Assembly: GCA_947038745.1 (NCBI GenBank)
Contig: CAMQXE010000013.1
Span: 1-12,988 of the forward strand
Length of the DNA: 12,988 bases
DNA from: an uncultured Propionibacteriaceae bacterium
Lineage (GTDB): Bacteria; Actinomycetota; Actinomycetes; Propionibacteriales; Propionibacteriaceae
Reading direction: 5' to 3'
In this document: positions 1 to 8,323 of the stretch, piece after piece
How positions within the stretch are numbered: position 1 is the stretch's first letter
Layout: every line of letters starts with the position of its first letter
Program-made: the position numbers and the translations under genes
Notes under the pieces: model-generated
Seen by the model: the letters and a program-made list of their open reading frames with translations, nothing else
Database searches by the model: none
What the model was told of the DNA's origin: nothing

Positions 1-1231
1 CGTCACCATGAGTCGTCGCAACAAACCAGGCCTCGAACGACGACGGTGGCAACCAAACACCATGCTCAAGAGCCGCATGGAAGTAGCGCGAAAACGCCTG
101 AGAATCCTGAGCCTTCGCCTCGTCAAAGTTGCGCACCTTAGCGTCGGTAAAGAAACAAGAAAATAGATTGCTCACCGCATTAATTCGATGCGGAACACCA
201 GCATCAGTCAGCGTGGCATCGACGATCTGCTGTAGCCGAGTTGAGGCCTGAGCAAGCTGTGCATAAACCTCATCGGTGAGGAGGTTGAGCTGAGCTAATC
301 CAGCCGCAGCCGCAGCCGGATTACCCGACAACGTACCCGCCTGATAAACCGGCCCCGCCGGAGCCAACCAATCCAAAATTTCTGCTGGCCCAGCAAGGCA
401 AGCCAATGGCATACCGCCGCCAATAACCTTGCCGTATGTCACGATGTCGGGGTGCCAGCCTTCCACCTCTCCTTGTAGCCCCCACGCACCACGCGGGCCT
501 ACCCGGAAACCAGATAACACCTCATCAAGAATCAGCAGCGAACCGTTGGCATGCGCGATGTCATGAAGCTGTTTATTGAACTGTTCCGGCGGCACGATTA
601 CGCCCATATTGGCAGGCACACCTTCAGTGACAATTGCAGCAATATCGCTACCGCGTGCAGCAAAAACTTGCTTCACAGCCTCACTATCGCCGTAAGGAAT
701 GACGATGGTATCGGCGGCAATTTCTGGCGGCACCCCTGGCGAATCCGGCAATCCGAGTGTGGCCACACCAGAACCAGCAGCAACAAGGAACGAATCCGCA
801 TGACCGTGGTAACAGCCAACAAACTTCACGATAACGCGACGCCCAGTGACCGCACGCGCAACCCGAGCTGCCGTCATTACTGCTTCAGTACCCGAGCAAG
901 TAAAACGCACTCGCTCCACGAATGAAATGCGAGCGCAGATTGCCTCAGCTAGCTCTAACTCGTGTACATTCGGCGCACCAAATGACGTCGAGGTTGCAGC
1001 AGCCTGCTGAACCGCAGCCACAACATCAGGGTGAGCATGACCCAAAATCATCGGCCCCCAGGAACCGACCAGATCAACATAACGCTTACCCTCAACGTCT
1101 GTAATCCAGCTCCCCTGCGCTGCAACGACAGTCCGTGGTGTTCCGCCAACCGAACCAAAAGCCCGAACCGGGGACGATACGCCACCCGGCATGACCTGCT
1201 TAGCCCGCTCAAAGTATTCCTGATTACTCAT
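1..1231 (-). CDS. hemL: Glutamate-1-semialdehyde 2,1-aminomutase HemL (3' end cut by window edge)
   Basis: HemL is a PLP-dependent cytosolic enzyme that converts glutamate-1-semialdehyde to 5-aminolevulinate, the second step of the C5 route and the partner of HemA in this operon. I translated 410 codons with no stop, so only the last 20-30 residues of a normal 430-440 residue HemL lie outside the window. Visible family features are the N-terminal [25 protein letters not shown], the GCYHGHAD loop, a VPANMG segment, [10 protein letters not shown] (the aspartate that contacts the PLP ring nitrogen), TYGKVIGGG with the Schiff-base lysine at K268, and [10 protein letters not shown]. The ATG at 1231 overlaps the hemB TGA as ATGA and follows a near-perfect Shine-Dalgarno at 1245-1237. 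Compared with the published P. freudenreichii order, no hemX or hemR lies between hemB and hemL. The identification is very secure. Confidence 0.95.
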   Translation of the reverse strand, partial: MSNQEYFERAKQVMPGGVSSPVRAFGSVGGTPRTVVAAQGSWITDVEGKRYVDLVGSWGPMILGHAHPDVVAAVQQAAATSTSFGAPNVHELELAEAICARISFVERVRFTCSGTEAVMTAARVARAVTGRRVIVKFVGCYHGHADSFLVAAGSGVATLGLPDSPGVPPEIAADTIVIPYGDSEAVKQVFAARGSDIAAIVTEGVPANMGVIVPPEQFNKQLHDIAHANGSLLILDEVLSGFRVGPRGAWGLQGEVEGWHPDIVTYGKVIGGGMPLACLAGPAEILDWLAPAGPVYQAGTLSGNPAAAAAGLAQLNLLTDEVYAQLAQASTRLQQIVDATLTDAGVPHRINAVSNLFSCFFTDAKVRNFDEAKAQDSQAFSRYFHAALEHGVWLPPSSFEAWFVATTHGD

Positions 1232-2217
1232 GACAACTCCTCCTTGAGCCAGCCAGCCAGTTCCGTAGCCCAATAAGTACAAATAAGATCCGCGCCAGCA
1301 CGAGCAACGCTGGTATGGGCTTCCATGATGACGCGACGTCGATCAAAGGCCCCAGCCGCAGCCGCACCTTCGAGCATTGCGTATTCACCGCTGACGATAT
1401 ATGCCGCTACCGGAACATCAACGTTGGCAGCAGTCTGAGCCACAATATCGAGATAGGCCAAGGCCGGTTTCACCATCACAATGTCAGCGCCTTCTTCGAC
1501 ATCGAGTAGCACCTCTCGCAACGCCTCGCGGGCATTAGCTGGGTCCTCTTGGTAGGCGCGACGATCCCCTTGCAACGAGCACTGCACTGCGTCACGGAAC
1601 GGGCCATAGAACGCACTCGCGAACTTCGCTGAGTACGCCAACAAGACCGTATCGGTATGCCCAGCCGCATCCAGCGCCTCTCGGATGACAGCAATCTGGC
1701 CGTCCATCATTCCCGACGGCCCCAACATCTGGGCCCCAGCCTGCGCCAAGACCACAGCCATCTCGCCATAGCGCACGAGCGTGGCATCATTATCAACATT
1801 TCCCTGCTCATCAAGGACACCGCAATGTCCGTGATCGGTGAACTCGTCGAGACACAAATCAGCAATAATTGGCAGACCTGGGCACGCTTGATGAATCCAG
1901 CGCACTCCTTGGGCCAAGATGCCGTCAGGATTACTGGCCTGGCTGCCTACCCCGTCTTTATTCAGAGGTACGACGAACAACATGACCGCACCCACACCAG
2001 CTTTTTCTGCTGCCTGAGCCGCAGCAACCAGTGACTGCTGGGTGTGCTGAACTACGCCCGGCATCGATGCGATAGGGCGCGGCTCTGTTAGCCCTTCAGC
2101 AACGAACAACGGCAAGATCAACTGTGATGGACGCAACCACGTCTCCCGAACAAGGCGTCGGATCTGCGGGGTTTGACGCAGCCGTCGCGGCCGGTGAACT
2201 GGTGGTAGCAATTCCAT
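1228..2217 (-). CDS. hemB: Delta-aminolevulinic acid dehydratase (porphobilinogen synthase) HemB
   Basis: HemB condenses two 5-aminolevulinate molecules into porphobilinogen in the cytosol. With the start chosen here it has 329 residues, normal for the family. The Schiff-base lysines are K198 (YSAKFAS) and K250 (VMVKPA). The metal loop is [14 protein letters not shown] at residues 120-133. Two of the three zinc cysteines are present (C122, C132) but the middle one is D124, an intermediate between the zinc and magnesium types; from memory this is usual in actinobacterial HemB. The frame stays open upstream to 2322, but that would overlap hemH by about 100 bases and add an untypical N-terminus. 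ATG 2217 lies one base after the hemH stop, has GAAGGA seven bases upstream, and gives the expected beginning (HRPRRLRQT...R.LVRET). The 3' end overlaps the hemL ATG. Confidence 0.95.
   Translation of the reverse strand: MELLPPVHRPRRLRQTPQIRRLVRETWLRPSQLILPLFVAEGLTEPRPIASMPGVVQHTQQSLVAAAQAAEKAGVGAVMLFVVPLNKDGVGSQASNPDGILAQGVRWIHQACPGLPIIADLCLDEFTDHGHCGVLDEQGNVDNDATLVRYGEMAVVLAQAGAQMLGPSGMMDGQIAVIREALDAAGHTDTVLLAYSAKFASAFYGPFRDAVQCSLQGDRRAYQEDPANAREALREVLLDVEEGADIVMVKPALAYLDIVAQTAANVDVPVAAYIVSGEYAMLEGAAAAGAFDRRRVIMEAHTSVARAGADLICTYWATELAGWLKEELS
1237..1245 (-). promoter_or_regulatory. Strong ribosome binding site of hemL
   Basis: The minus strand reads AAGGAGGAG, five bases (TTGTC) before the hemL ATG. 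It lies inside the last codons of hemB. It is the strongest Shine-Dalgarno in the window and fixes the hemL start. It may allow efficient initiation on the last gene of the sequenced operon, in addition to coupling through the ATGA overlap. Confidence 0.8.
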
Positions 2218-2218
2218 C

Positions 2219-3202
2219 TCAGAGTCCTTCGCTTGCAGGTTGCTCGCCCCTCGGATTGGGGCAACACGTTGATGTGCATAGTCCATCACACGTTGAGGGA
2301 CGAAACGAACCAGTGATTGCATTGGCTAGCCGATCAGCAAGACCATCAAGGAACTCGTCACGCTGACCAATCGTGGCAGTGCGACGCAAGCGCTGCCCAA
2401 GACGTTGTGCCGTCGCCACTGCTTCAGAATCAAGATCCCACAACACCTCGACATGCTCGGTGAGGAACCCCACCGGAACTAAGAGAACGTCGCGCTCCCC
2501 TAGCTGTGCTAACCGTTCCAGTTCATCATTAATATCAGGCTCTAACCATGGCTGATCTGGACGCCCACTCCGCGACTGATATGCCAAACTCCAACGGCTC
2601 AACCCCAACCGCGACGCTACCGCAGCACACGTTTCTTGATGCTGACGAACGTAGCGCTCAGGATCATCACCTGGGCCTTCAGCTAAAGGCAAAGAGTGCG
2701 TAGTGAAGACCACATAGGGATCGTCAGCATCGGCAAGTGCCGTCGTCACCACCGCCGTGACAGCATCGACGATGCCCGGCAAATCAGCATAAGGCGGCAA
2801 ATGTCGCACCTTAGCCACAGTTTCAACCTGACCAAGATCTTCTCGATACTGCCGACATGACGAATACGAAGCCCAAGGTGTAGCGAAAAAGGCGAGAATG
2901 TCGCGGCAACCTTGCTGCTCCAACTCCGCTACCGCATCCCCGATAAATGGTGGAGTATTGCGGTGCCCCAAAGCAGTGGCAATCGTCACACCGCGCTCTT
3001 CCAGCCGAGCAGTCAGCGCAGCCAGCATCGCCTCGTTTTGAGCATTGAGCGGTGAGCCACCCAAGTGCTCATAGTGAGTCGCGACCGAGCGCAACCGCTC
3101 GACCGGAATCCCTCGCCCCTGGGCAATACGCTCCAAGAAAGGCCACACATCAGCGACACTTTCAGGTGCGCCAAAACCCACAAGAAGTAGCCCGTCAATC
3201 AT
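2219..3202 (-). CDS. hemH: Ferrochelatase HemH, probably coproporphyrin ferrochelatase (CpfC) with a [2Fe-2S] centre
   Basis: HemH inserts Fe2+ into the porphyrin; in Gram-positive bacteria the natural substrate is usually coproporphyrin III, giving coproheme. The product has 327 residues. The catalytic histidine is H169 in VFTTHSLP and the conserved acidic residue is E252 in [20 protein letters not shown] lies at 208-213. C116 in SSCRQYRED matches the internal cysteine that ligates the [2Fe-2S] cluster of actinobacterial ferrochelatases. The tail after residue 300 holds four more cysteines (C305, C309, C313, C314), enough to complete the cluster. There is no membrane segment. The ATG overlaps the hemY TGA as ATGA, and only one base separates the stop from hemB. 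The Shine-Dalgarno is weak (GGCGGCG), so translation probably depends on coupling to hemY. Family assignment is secure; substrate preference is inferred. Confidence 0.94.
   Translation of the reverse strand: MIDGLLLVGFGAPESVADVWPFLERIAQGRGIPVERLRSVATHYEHLGGSPLNAQNEAMLAALTARLEERGVTIATALGHRNTPPFIGDAVAELEQQGCRDILAFFATPWASYSSCRQYREDLGQVETVAKVRHLPPYADLPGIVDAVTAVVTTALADADDPYVVFTTHSLPLAEGPGDDPERYVRQHQETCAAVASRLGLSRWSLAYQSRSGRPDQPWLEPDINDELERLAQLGERDVLLVPVGFLTEHVEVLWDLDSEAVATAQRLGQRLRRTATIGQRDEFLDGLADRLANAITGSFRPSTCDGLCTSTCCPNPRGEQPASEGL
2225..2230 (-). promoter_or_regulatory. Ribosome binding site that decides the hemB start
   Basis: The minus strand reads GAAGGA followed by a 7-base spacer and the ATG at 2217. 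It sits within the last sense codons of hemH. This spacing supports the short hemB start over the longer open frame beginning at 2322. Confidence 0.7.
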
Positions 3203-4572
3203 CGTATCGCCGCCAATGCTGCACTGGCCTGCTTACGGCCATCATCAATACAATCAGGAACTCCTACCCCGTGCAGGGCAGAACCCGCTACCTTCCAGCA
3301 CGGATTAATCTCAGCTACCGCAGACTCAACAGCGGCTACCGTATCGAGATGCCCAATGATGTATTTAGGCATCACTCGATCCCAGCGCGAGACATCAACG
3401 TAGCTAGGCTTGCCAGTGGCCCCGGCCAAAGGACGAACGTAGTTGGTTACTACCTCAACCAACTCGGCATCGGGCAAAGCAGACGTTGGCCCCACTTTTT
3501 CTGGGACAAAAGCCCGGATCAATATAGTGCCTTCGGGAGCGCGACCTGCGAACTTGAGCGAGGTGAATGTCGTGCCAGAAATCGGAGCCGCATCCGCTTC
3601 CAACCAGCCTTGCAGCTCTGGCTCAGCATGAAAAGCACTACGCGGCCACGCCATCGTCACGATCGCGGTGCTCGCCAAAGGAATCGTGCCTAGCGCATGA
3701 GCAGCCGCCGGTACTAGCGGTCCAAGGAGAGTCTTCGTTGATTCAACTCCACCAGCAAAGATCACCGCATCAGCAGCAATATCTTCTCCGGTATCCAGCG
3801 TTACTACCCCGTCAGTGACCGCAACCACTGTGCTACCCGAGCGTAATGTCGCGCCTTGATGCTGTAGTTGTTCCATGAGCGCGTCGATAAGCGAGCCAAG
3901 CCCCTCTTGAAGCGTTTTGAAAGGAGAAACCTTTGGCTTGCCCTTGCTGGCTGCTCGGGATGCCCGACCACCAAGTACTGAGGCAACGATGAGGCTGCGA
4001 TGTTCTTTTTCATTACCCCGAAGCGATGGAAGCACCGCGTCGATAGATAACTCATCGACGCTTGCACCATAAATCCCACCGACCATCGGGTCAGCGAAAC
4101 GTCGCACAATCCCCCCGCCTAAACGCTTCCGGATTAACGTCCCAATCGCCACGTCATGATCAGGCAACTGACGCGGTAAGACCAGATCCAGCCCAGCACG
4201 AAGTTTGTCAGCCCAGGACAGCACCGACGTCGTAGCAAATGGCCAAATCTTGGTTGGCAATACCATCCCCATGCCATCAGGAATTGGACGTAATGCTCCC
4301 CGCGAATGGAGTGCAACCTTGCGCCCCCCACCAGAACTAAGCACCGCATCGGTAAGCCCCAGTTCCGCGATGAGCTGCATCACGGCAGGCTTATAGGAGA
4401 CAAAAGAATCTGGACCACGTTCGATGAGTAACTCACCAACACGTTCGGTCAAGATCTTTCCACCCCACCGCTGATCGGCTTCAAGAACGGTGACGCTTGC
4501 ACCCTCTTGGATACCTTGCCAGGCTGCTGCAAGCCCCGTAATACCACCGCCGATAACGACGAGGCGGGACAT
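3199..4572 (-). CDS. hemY: FAD-dependent coproporphyrinogen/protoporphyrinogen oxidase HemY (CgoX)
   Basis: HemY is an oxygen-dependent flavoprotein that removes six electrons from a porphyrinogen. In actinomycetes it is known to work mainly on coproporphyrinogen III, so CgoX is the likely activity. The product has 457 residues, the normal length. The dinucleotide fold is at the N-terminus (VVIGGGITGL, glycines 8, 9, 10 and 13), followed by the ribose-binding E31 in VLEAD, WGGK at 36-39 and RGPDSF at 52-57. The C-terminal FAD motif, GSALHGVGVPDCI, lies at about residues 430-442. An in-frame ATG three codons earlier (4581) directly abuts the AGGA and is a poor choice. ATG 4572 has AGGA nine bases away and overlaps the stop of the radical SAM gene in TAATG. 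The end overlaps hemH as ATGA. Confidence 0.94.
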   Translation of the reverse strand: MSRLVVIGGGITGLAAAWQGIQEGASVTVLEADQRWGGKILTERVGELLIERGPDSFVSYKPAVMQLIAELGLTDAVLSSGGGRKVALHSRGALRPIPDGMGMVLPTKIWPFATTSVLSWADKLRAGLDLVLPRQLPDHDVAIGTLIRKRLGGGIVRRFADPMVGGIYGASVDELSIDAVLPSLRGNEKEHRSLIVASVLGGRASRAASKGKPKVSPFKTLQEGLGSLIDALMEQLQHQGATLRSGSTVVAVTDGVVTLDTGEDIAADAVIFAGGVESTKTLLGPLVPAAAHALGTIPLASTAIVTMAWPRSAFHAEPELQGWLEADAAPISGTTFTSLKFAGRAPEGTILIRAFVPEKVGPTSALPDAELVEVVTNYVRPLAGATGKPSYVDVSRWDRVMPKYIIGHLDTVAAVESAVAEINPCWKVAGSALHGVGVPDCIDDGRKQASAALAAIR

Positions 4573-5756
4573 TAGCAGCATTCCTGTCGATCACCGGACT
4601 CAGTGACAGCCATCGGAAGTAGACGCTTTTGTGGCTCAGCCGGAGGGGCACTACCCTTCCACGCTGGCGGGACATACGGGCATAACGGATCAGTCTCAAG
4701 CGGGTCGCCAGTCCAGGCATATGCTCTAGCGCGTGAACCACCGCAGTAATCATGGAAGTCACACACACCACAGCGGCCCTTGAAGCTCGACGGCTGACGT
4801 AGAGCACGCATGAGGTCGGTATCGCGGTAAAGCTCAACCAAGGTGCGCTCGCGGACATTACCGACTCGGGTGGGCAGGAAGCCAGAAGGAGTAACGTCGC
4901 CAAGATTGCTGATGAACACAATGCCGTTGCCATCGCGAATACCGAATCCACGCGATGCCGGAGAGTTCTCAATCTGATCTCGCGTCATGCCTTTACGCAA
5001 AAGTTCCTTCGCGGCAATCCGGCGGAACTGCATCGCTTCGGTGGTCTTGACCCGGAATGGCGATCCGGCAGTGAGTTTGCGCACCTCAATCAAAGTACGT
5101 TCAGCGTTGCCCGGAGTCAGCTCTGTGAGCTGCGTACCACGCCCCACCGAGATGAGGAAGAACAAGCTCCACTGCATCACTGTGTGCTGCTTGAGCAGTT
5201 CATACATCGGTTCAAGATCTGGGGGTGTATCTGCGGTAATCAACGTATTGATCTGTACCGGCATACCTACGGCAGCAGCATCATCGAGCGCTTTCAATGT
5301 CAGATCATAAGTTCCAGGAATACCACGGATACCGTCATGCACCTCAGGCGTCGATGCGTCAAGAGATAGTGAGATTGCCTGGACTCCATGCTCCTTAAGG
5401 CGAGCCAGCGTGGTGCGATCCAATAACGGCCCGACAGCGGGCGCCAAAGAGACACCGATTCCGCGCTCACCGGCGGCATCGATCAGAGTCATCAAATCCC
5501 GGCGACGTAGCGGATCGCCACCGGTCATCACGACGTGTGGAATCGGATCACCAAAATCGACGATGGTATCGAGAACCTGGATGCATTCGGCAGTGTTAAG
5601 TTCGCCAGACATCGGCTCAGGTTGTGCTGTTGCACGGCAATGTTGGCAAGCCAAACCACATGCGTTCGTTAGCTCCCAGTACACGATCATTGGGGCACGG
5701 TCATAGGCCCAGTTCACCGGCCGGACTGCACCGATACGTGATGGATGTCCGCTCAT
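4572..5756 (-). CDS. Radical SAM/SPASM protein of the AhbD/NirJ type, in the heme operon
   Basis: This 394-residue protein has the radical SAM cluster motif C33-x3-C37-x2-C40, the GGDP SAM motif at 79-82, a long partial TIM-barrel region and a C-terminal SPASM-like domain with C329-x2-C332-x5-C338-GGSRARA and C359. This layout resembles AhbD (iron-coproporphyrin decarboxylase), NirJ and PqqE. The segment WSLFFLISVGRG at 196-207 recalls a NirJ/AhbD-related actinobacterial family that I believe is TIGR04053, of unproven function. The protein ends in two adjacent cysteines (C393, C394). It starts in an ATGA overlap with hemE, has AAGGAG upstream, and ends in a TAATG overlap with hemY, so it is made together with the heme enzymes. 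No HemQ or HemN gene is in the window. It may decarboxylate coproheme or oxidise a porphyrinogen without oxygen; neither role is shown by the sequence. Family is secure; reaction is unknown. Confidence 0.88.
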   Translation of the reverse strand: MSGHPSRIGAVRPVNWAYDRAPMIVYWELTNACGLACQHCRATAQPEPMSGELNTAECIQVLDTIVDFGDPIPHVVMTGGDPLRRRDLMTLIDAAGERGIGVSLAPAVGPLLDRTTLARLKEHGVQAISLSLDASTPEVHDGIRGIPGTYDLTLKALDDAAAVGMPVQINTLITADTPPDLEPMYELLKQHTVMQWSLFFLISVGRGTQLTELTPGNAERTLIEVRKLTAGSPFRVKTTEAMQFRRIAAKELLRKGMTRDQIENSPASRGFGIRDGNGIVFISNLGDVTPSGFLPTRVGNVRERTLVELYRDTDLMRALRQPSSFKGRCGVCDFHDYCGGSRARAYAWTGDPLETDPLCPYVPPAWKGSAPPAEPQKRLLPMAVTESGDRQECC

Positions 5757-6775
5757 CGAATCTCCTTATCCGTCAGGGAATGGACGAGCTCCACAATTCG
5801 GGTAAGCACGTCAGGATCAGTTGCAGGGGGTACGCCATGGCCTAGATTGACCACGTGACCTGGAAGTTCACGTCCAGCCGCAACAACCGCACGGACGTGG
5901 CTCTCGATTACCTCCCACGGCTGGGTCAGCACCGCAGGATCGATATTGCCTTGAAGTGCCATTCCAGGAAGACGCTTTGCTGCCTGTGCCAGGCTAGTTT
6001 GGGCATCAATGCCCATGACGTCAGCCCCGGTAGCTGCCATTGCTTCAAGCAGGGGGCCGGTTTTCGTGCCGAAATGTACTCTCGGCACGGCAGTTCCTAG
6101 AGCATTAAAGACGGCTGCGGAATGTTCTTGAACGTAGCGCTGGTATTGCTCCACGCTGAGATTTCCAGCCCATGAATCGAAGAGTTGCACCGCTTGCGCT
6201 CCACCGCGAATCTGAGCATCGAGGAAGGCTGCAGAGATCGTCGAAACCCAGCTCAGTAGTGCATGCCAGGCATTCGGGTCTTCGTTCAGTAGCGCAAGAG
6301 TATGGGCAAAATCGCGCGATGGGCGACCTTCCACAAGGTAGGAGGCGACGGTGAAAGGCGCGCCAGCAAAGCCAATCAACGGCGTAGTTCCCAGTGCTTG
6401 GCTTGATTGCCGGGCCGCTTCAACGATGACGTCCAAGGCTGACGGATCAAGCTCAGGCAAGGCTGCAATGTCGGCAGCGCAGCGGATCGGAGACGCCACT
6501 ACCGGGCCTGTGCCTGGAACAATCTCCACATCGACACCGGCAAGTTTCACCGGCACCACGATGTCGGAATAGAAAATACCGGCATCTACCTTATGCCTGC
6601 GTACCGGCTGGGCTGTGATCTCAGCGACAAGTTCTGGCTGCAAGCACGCATCCAGCATCGACGTATTACCGCGAGCTTGGCGATATTCCGGCAACGAACG
6701 GCCAGCTTGACGCATGAACCAGACCGGGCGGGTATCGCTACGCATACCGCGATAGTTATCTAACAGCAAACTCAT
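5753..6775 (-). CDS. hemE: Uroporphyrinogen decarboxylase HemE
   Basis: HemE is a cytosolic, cofactor-free enzyme that removes the four acetate carboxyls of uroporphyrinogen III to give coproporphyrinogen III. The product has 340 residues, normal for the family. The first signature, PVWFMRQAGR, lies at residues 17-26 and carries the substrate-binding arginines R22 and R26. The essential aspartate is D71 in FYSDIVVP. The second signature, GFAGAPFTVASYLVEG, is at 135-150. FDSWAG is at 199-204 and the C-terminal histidine motif NLGHGV at 310-315. The ATG overlaps the hemD TGA (ATGA) and has GAAGGG eight bases upstream. The end overlaps the ATG of the radical SAM gene in the same way. Nothing is missing or unusual. 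Confidence 0.96.
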   Translation of the reverse strand: MSLLLDNYRGMRSDTRPVWFMRQAGRSLPEYRQARGNTSMLDACLQPELVAEITAQPVRRHKVDAGIFYSDIVVPVKLAGVDVEIVPGTGPVVASPIRCAADIAALPELDPSALDVIVEAARQSSQALGTTPLIGFAGAPFTVASYLVEGRPSRDFAHTLALLNEDPNAWHALLSWVSTISAAFLDAQIRGGAQAVQLFDSWAGNLSVEQYQRYVQEHSAAVFNALGTAVPRVHFGTKTGPLLEAMAATGADVMGIDAQTSLAQAAKRLPGMALQGNIDPAVLTQPWEVIESHVRAVVAAGRELPGHVVNLGHGVPPATDPDVLTRIVELVHSLTDKEIR

Positions 6776-7467
6776 CGACCTAACCCTTCGATTGCGGTAA
6801 CGAGATCACTCGTTAGTTGTGCGTCCAGCCCAATGCTGTGGGCTGCTGCAGTTGTTGTTGGTCCGACGGTCAGTACCGTCGTTCGTGCTGGCGGCGTGAG
6901 GCTAGCCCAAGCCGCTACTGCGCTTGGCGAGCGCAAGACCACAGCAGAAAACTCCCCGGCCGCTATCTGTGCTGCTACCTCTGGGTTCGGTTCACGTGGC
7001 ACAGTGTCATAGACCGCTTCGCTAATCGTCGTGATACCGGCAGCTCGTAGCGCTGGAACAGCAGCGGCATGGCTGTTAGCTGAAGTTGGTACAAAAGCCC
7101 TACCGGTACGCGGTAACTCGGCAGCAAGCGCTACCCCGGTGGCCTCTGACGGTATGAAATCAACGGGGAATGGCACCGATTGTGCTGTAGCCGCACCAAT
7201 TGCGGCCAGACGTAAGTCAAACTGTCGCAATAATGCCACTGCGGAGATGACTCCAGGCGCTGCCGCAGTCCACCAACTCCAGGCTCTAGGCGAAGTTAGC
7301 ACCATCCAATCACCACGTTGGGCTCCAGCAAGTGCAGTGAGTAGTCGGAACCCACGATCAGTTGCCACGGTACGCAAAAGCGGTTCGATTACGGGGGTAG
7401 CGCCAGCCTGAGTTACCAGTCGCGCATCAGCACAATTTCTGTCGGGGCGGGTCAATAAGACCTTCAT
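6772..7467 (-). CDS. hemD: Uroporphyrinogen-III synthase HemD
   Basis: HemD closes the linear hydroxymethylbilane while inverting ring D, giving uroporphyrinogen III. The family is poorly conserved, so this call rests on position as well as motifs: it lies between hemC and hemE with 4-nt overlaps on both sides. The 231 residues fit a single HemD domain. Recognisable pieces are LLTRP at 4-8, VLTSPRA at 56-62, AAIGAATAQSV at 88-98, FVPTSANSHA at 125-134, VVLRSPSAVAAW at 176-187 and TVGPTTTAAAHSIG at 200-213. These match the two-lobed fold with its TR, SP and GpTT segments. Many actinomycetes carry HemD fused to a uroporphyrinogen methyltransferase (CobA/CysG type). Here it stands alone, so nothing in this operon sends uroporphyrinogen towards cobalamin or siroheme. 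AGGAG lies eight bases before the ATG. Confidence 0.88.
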   Translation of the reverse strand: MKVLLTRPDRNCADARLVTQAGATPVIEPLLRTVATDRGFRLLTALAGAQRGDWMVLTSPRAWSWWTAAAPGVISAVALLRQFDLRLAAIGAATAQSVPFPVDFIPSEATGVALAAELPRTGRAFVPTSANSHAAAVPALRAAGITTISEAVYDTVPREPNPEVAAQIAAGEFSAVVLRSPSAVAAWASLTPPARTTVLTVGPTTTAAAHSIGLDAQLTSDLVTAIEGLGR

Positions 7468-8321
7468 CCCAGCAGCTCCTGGGCAACAGCAAAACCTAAC
7501 GATTCAGCGTGATCGAGTTCATGGCCCTTAGGCAAGGTAATCGAACGCTCAACCCGACGATCATGGAGTGCAGCGATCAGCGTCAGCTCGTCATGTTTCA
7601 ATGTCGCATAGGCGCCGATAGGCGTAGTACACGTTGCTTCGATGCCGCGAAGCACAGCCCGTTCAGCGGTCACACAGAGCCGGGTAGCCGGGTCATCGAT
7701 ACTGGTGATAGCGGAGCGGAACGGAGAATCCACGCGACATTCGATAGCCAAAGCGCCCTGTCCTGGTGCGGGTATGAAATCGAGTGGATCAAGAATCTCG
7801 GCAGCTTCATCGAGTCGCCCCAGCCGGTCCATGCCAGCAGCAGCCAAGATTGCTGCATCAACCTCACCGTCACGAACCTTACGAATCCGGGTATCGACGT
7901 TGCCCCGAATCGGAACGATCACCAGATCGGGACGTCGCTGTTGCAGCCACAGCTCTCGACGTGGGCTCGACGTTCCCACGCGCGCACCGGGAGCCAACTC
8001 ATCAAGAGTAGAGCCCACCACTACATCGCTTGGGTTTTCCCGAGGCGGGAAGGCAGCGATGGTCAAGCCCAGCATCGAACCAGATGGGAGATCTTTAGTG
8101 GAATGCACAGCTACATCAACTTTGCCGTCGATGAGCGCATCACGCAATGCTGCGACGAAAGCGCCCGGGCGAGAAGGGTTAGCCAATGGAATTGTGACAT
8201 CATCGCCCTCAGTACGGATGATGACGAGTTCGCCTTGAGTACCAGTAGCAGCAGTGATCTGGTCCACAGCCCACTGCGATTGCGTCGTGGCTAGCAGACT
8301 TCCGCGAGTTCCTACCAACAT
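7464..8321 (-). CDS. hemC: Porphobilinogen deaminase (hydroxymethylbilane synthase) HemC
   Basis: HemC polymerises four porphobilinogens on a covalent dipyrromethane cofactor and releases hydroxymethylbilane to HemD. The N-terminus VGTRGSLLATTQS matches the family GTRGS..A..QS start. HSTKDLP at 73-79 carries the catalytic aspartate D77. GTSSPRR at 116-122 and IRGNVDTR at 138-145 supply the substrate-binding arginines. The cofactor cysteine is C231 in AERAVLRGIEATC. At 285 residues it is a little shorter than usual (about 300-315), mainly at the C-terminal domain, but all catalytic parts are present. Its ATG lies two bases after the hemA stop (TAG CC ATG) with GAGG close by, and its TGA overlaps the hemD ATG. 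The opposite strand has long open frames here, which I take as shadows. Confidence 0.95.
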   Translation of the reverse strand: MLVGTRGSLLATTQSQWAVDQITAATGTQGELVIIRTEGDDVTIPLANPSRPGAFVAALRDALIDGKVDVAVHSTKDLPSGSMLGLTIAAFPPRENPSDVVVGSTLDELAPGARVGTSSPRRELWLQQRRPDLVIVPIRGNVDTRIRKVRDGEVDAAILAAAGMDRLGRLDEAAEILDPLDFIPAPGQGALAIECRVDSPFRSAITSIDDPATRLCVTAERAVLRGIEATCTTPIGAYATLKHDELTLIAALHDRRVERSITLPKGHELDHAESLGFAVAQELLG

Positions 8322-8323
8322 GG

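Noticed and set aside
2218..2322. Longer hemB beginning at 2322
   Set aside because: It would overlap hemH by about 100 bases and add 35 untypical residues. ATG 2217 has a well-spaced GAAGGA and gives a normal HemB N-terminus.
3052..3693. Plus-strand open frame of 213 codons across the hemY/hemH junction
   Set aside because: It spans two firmly identified minus-strand genes; its composition (many R, S, P and Q) is typical of a shadow translation.
7509..8294. Open frames of 261 and 198 codons on the plus strand opposite hemC
   Set aside because: They lie wholly within a clearly identified gene, show no recognisable domain, and have no coupled neighbours. They look like antisense shadows of biased codon use.
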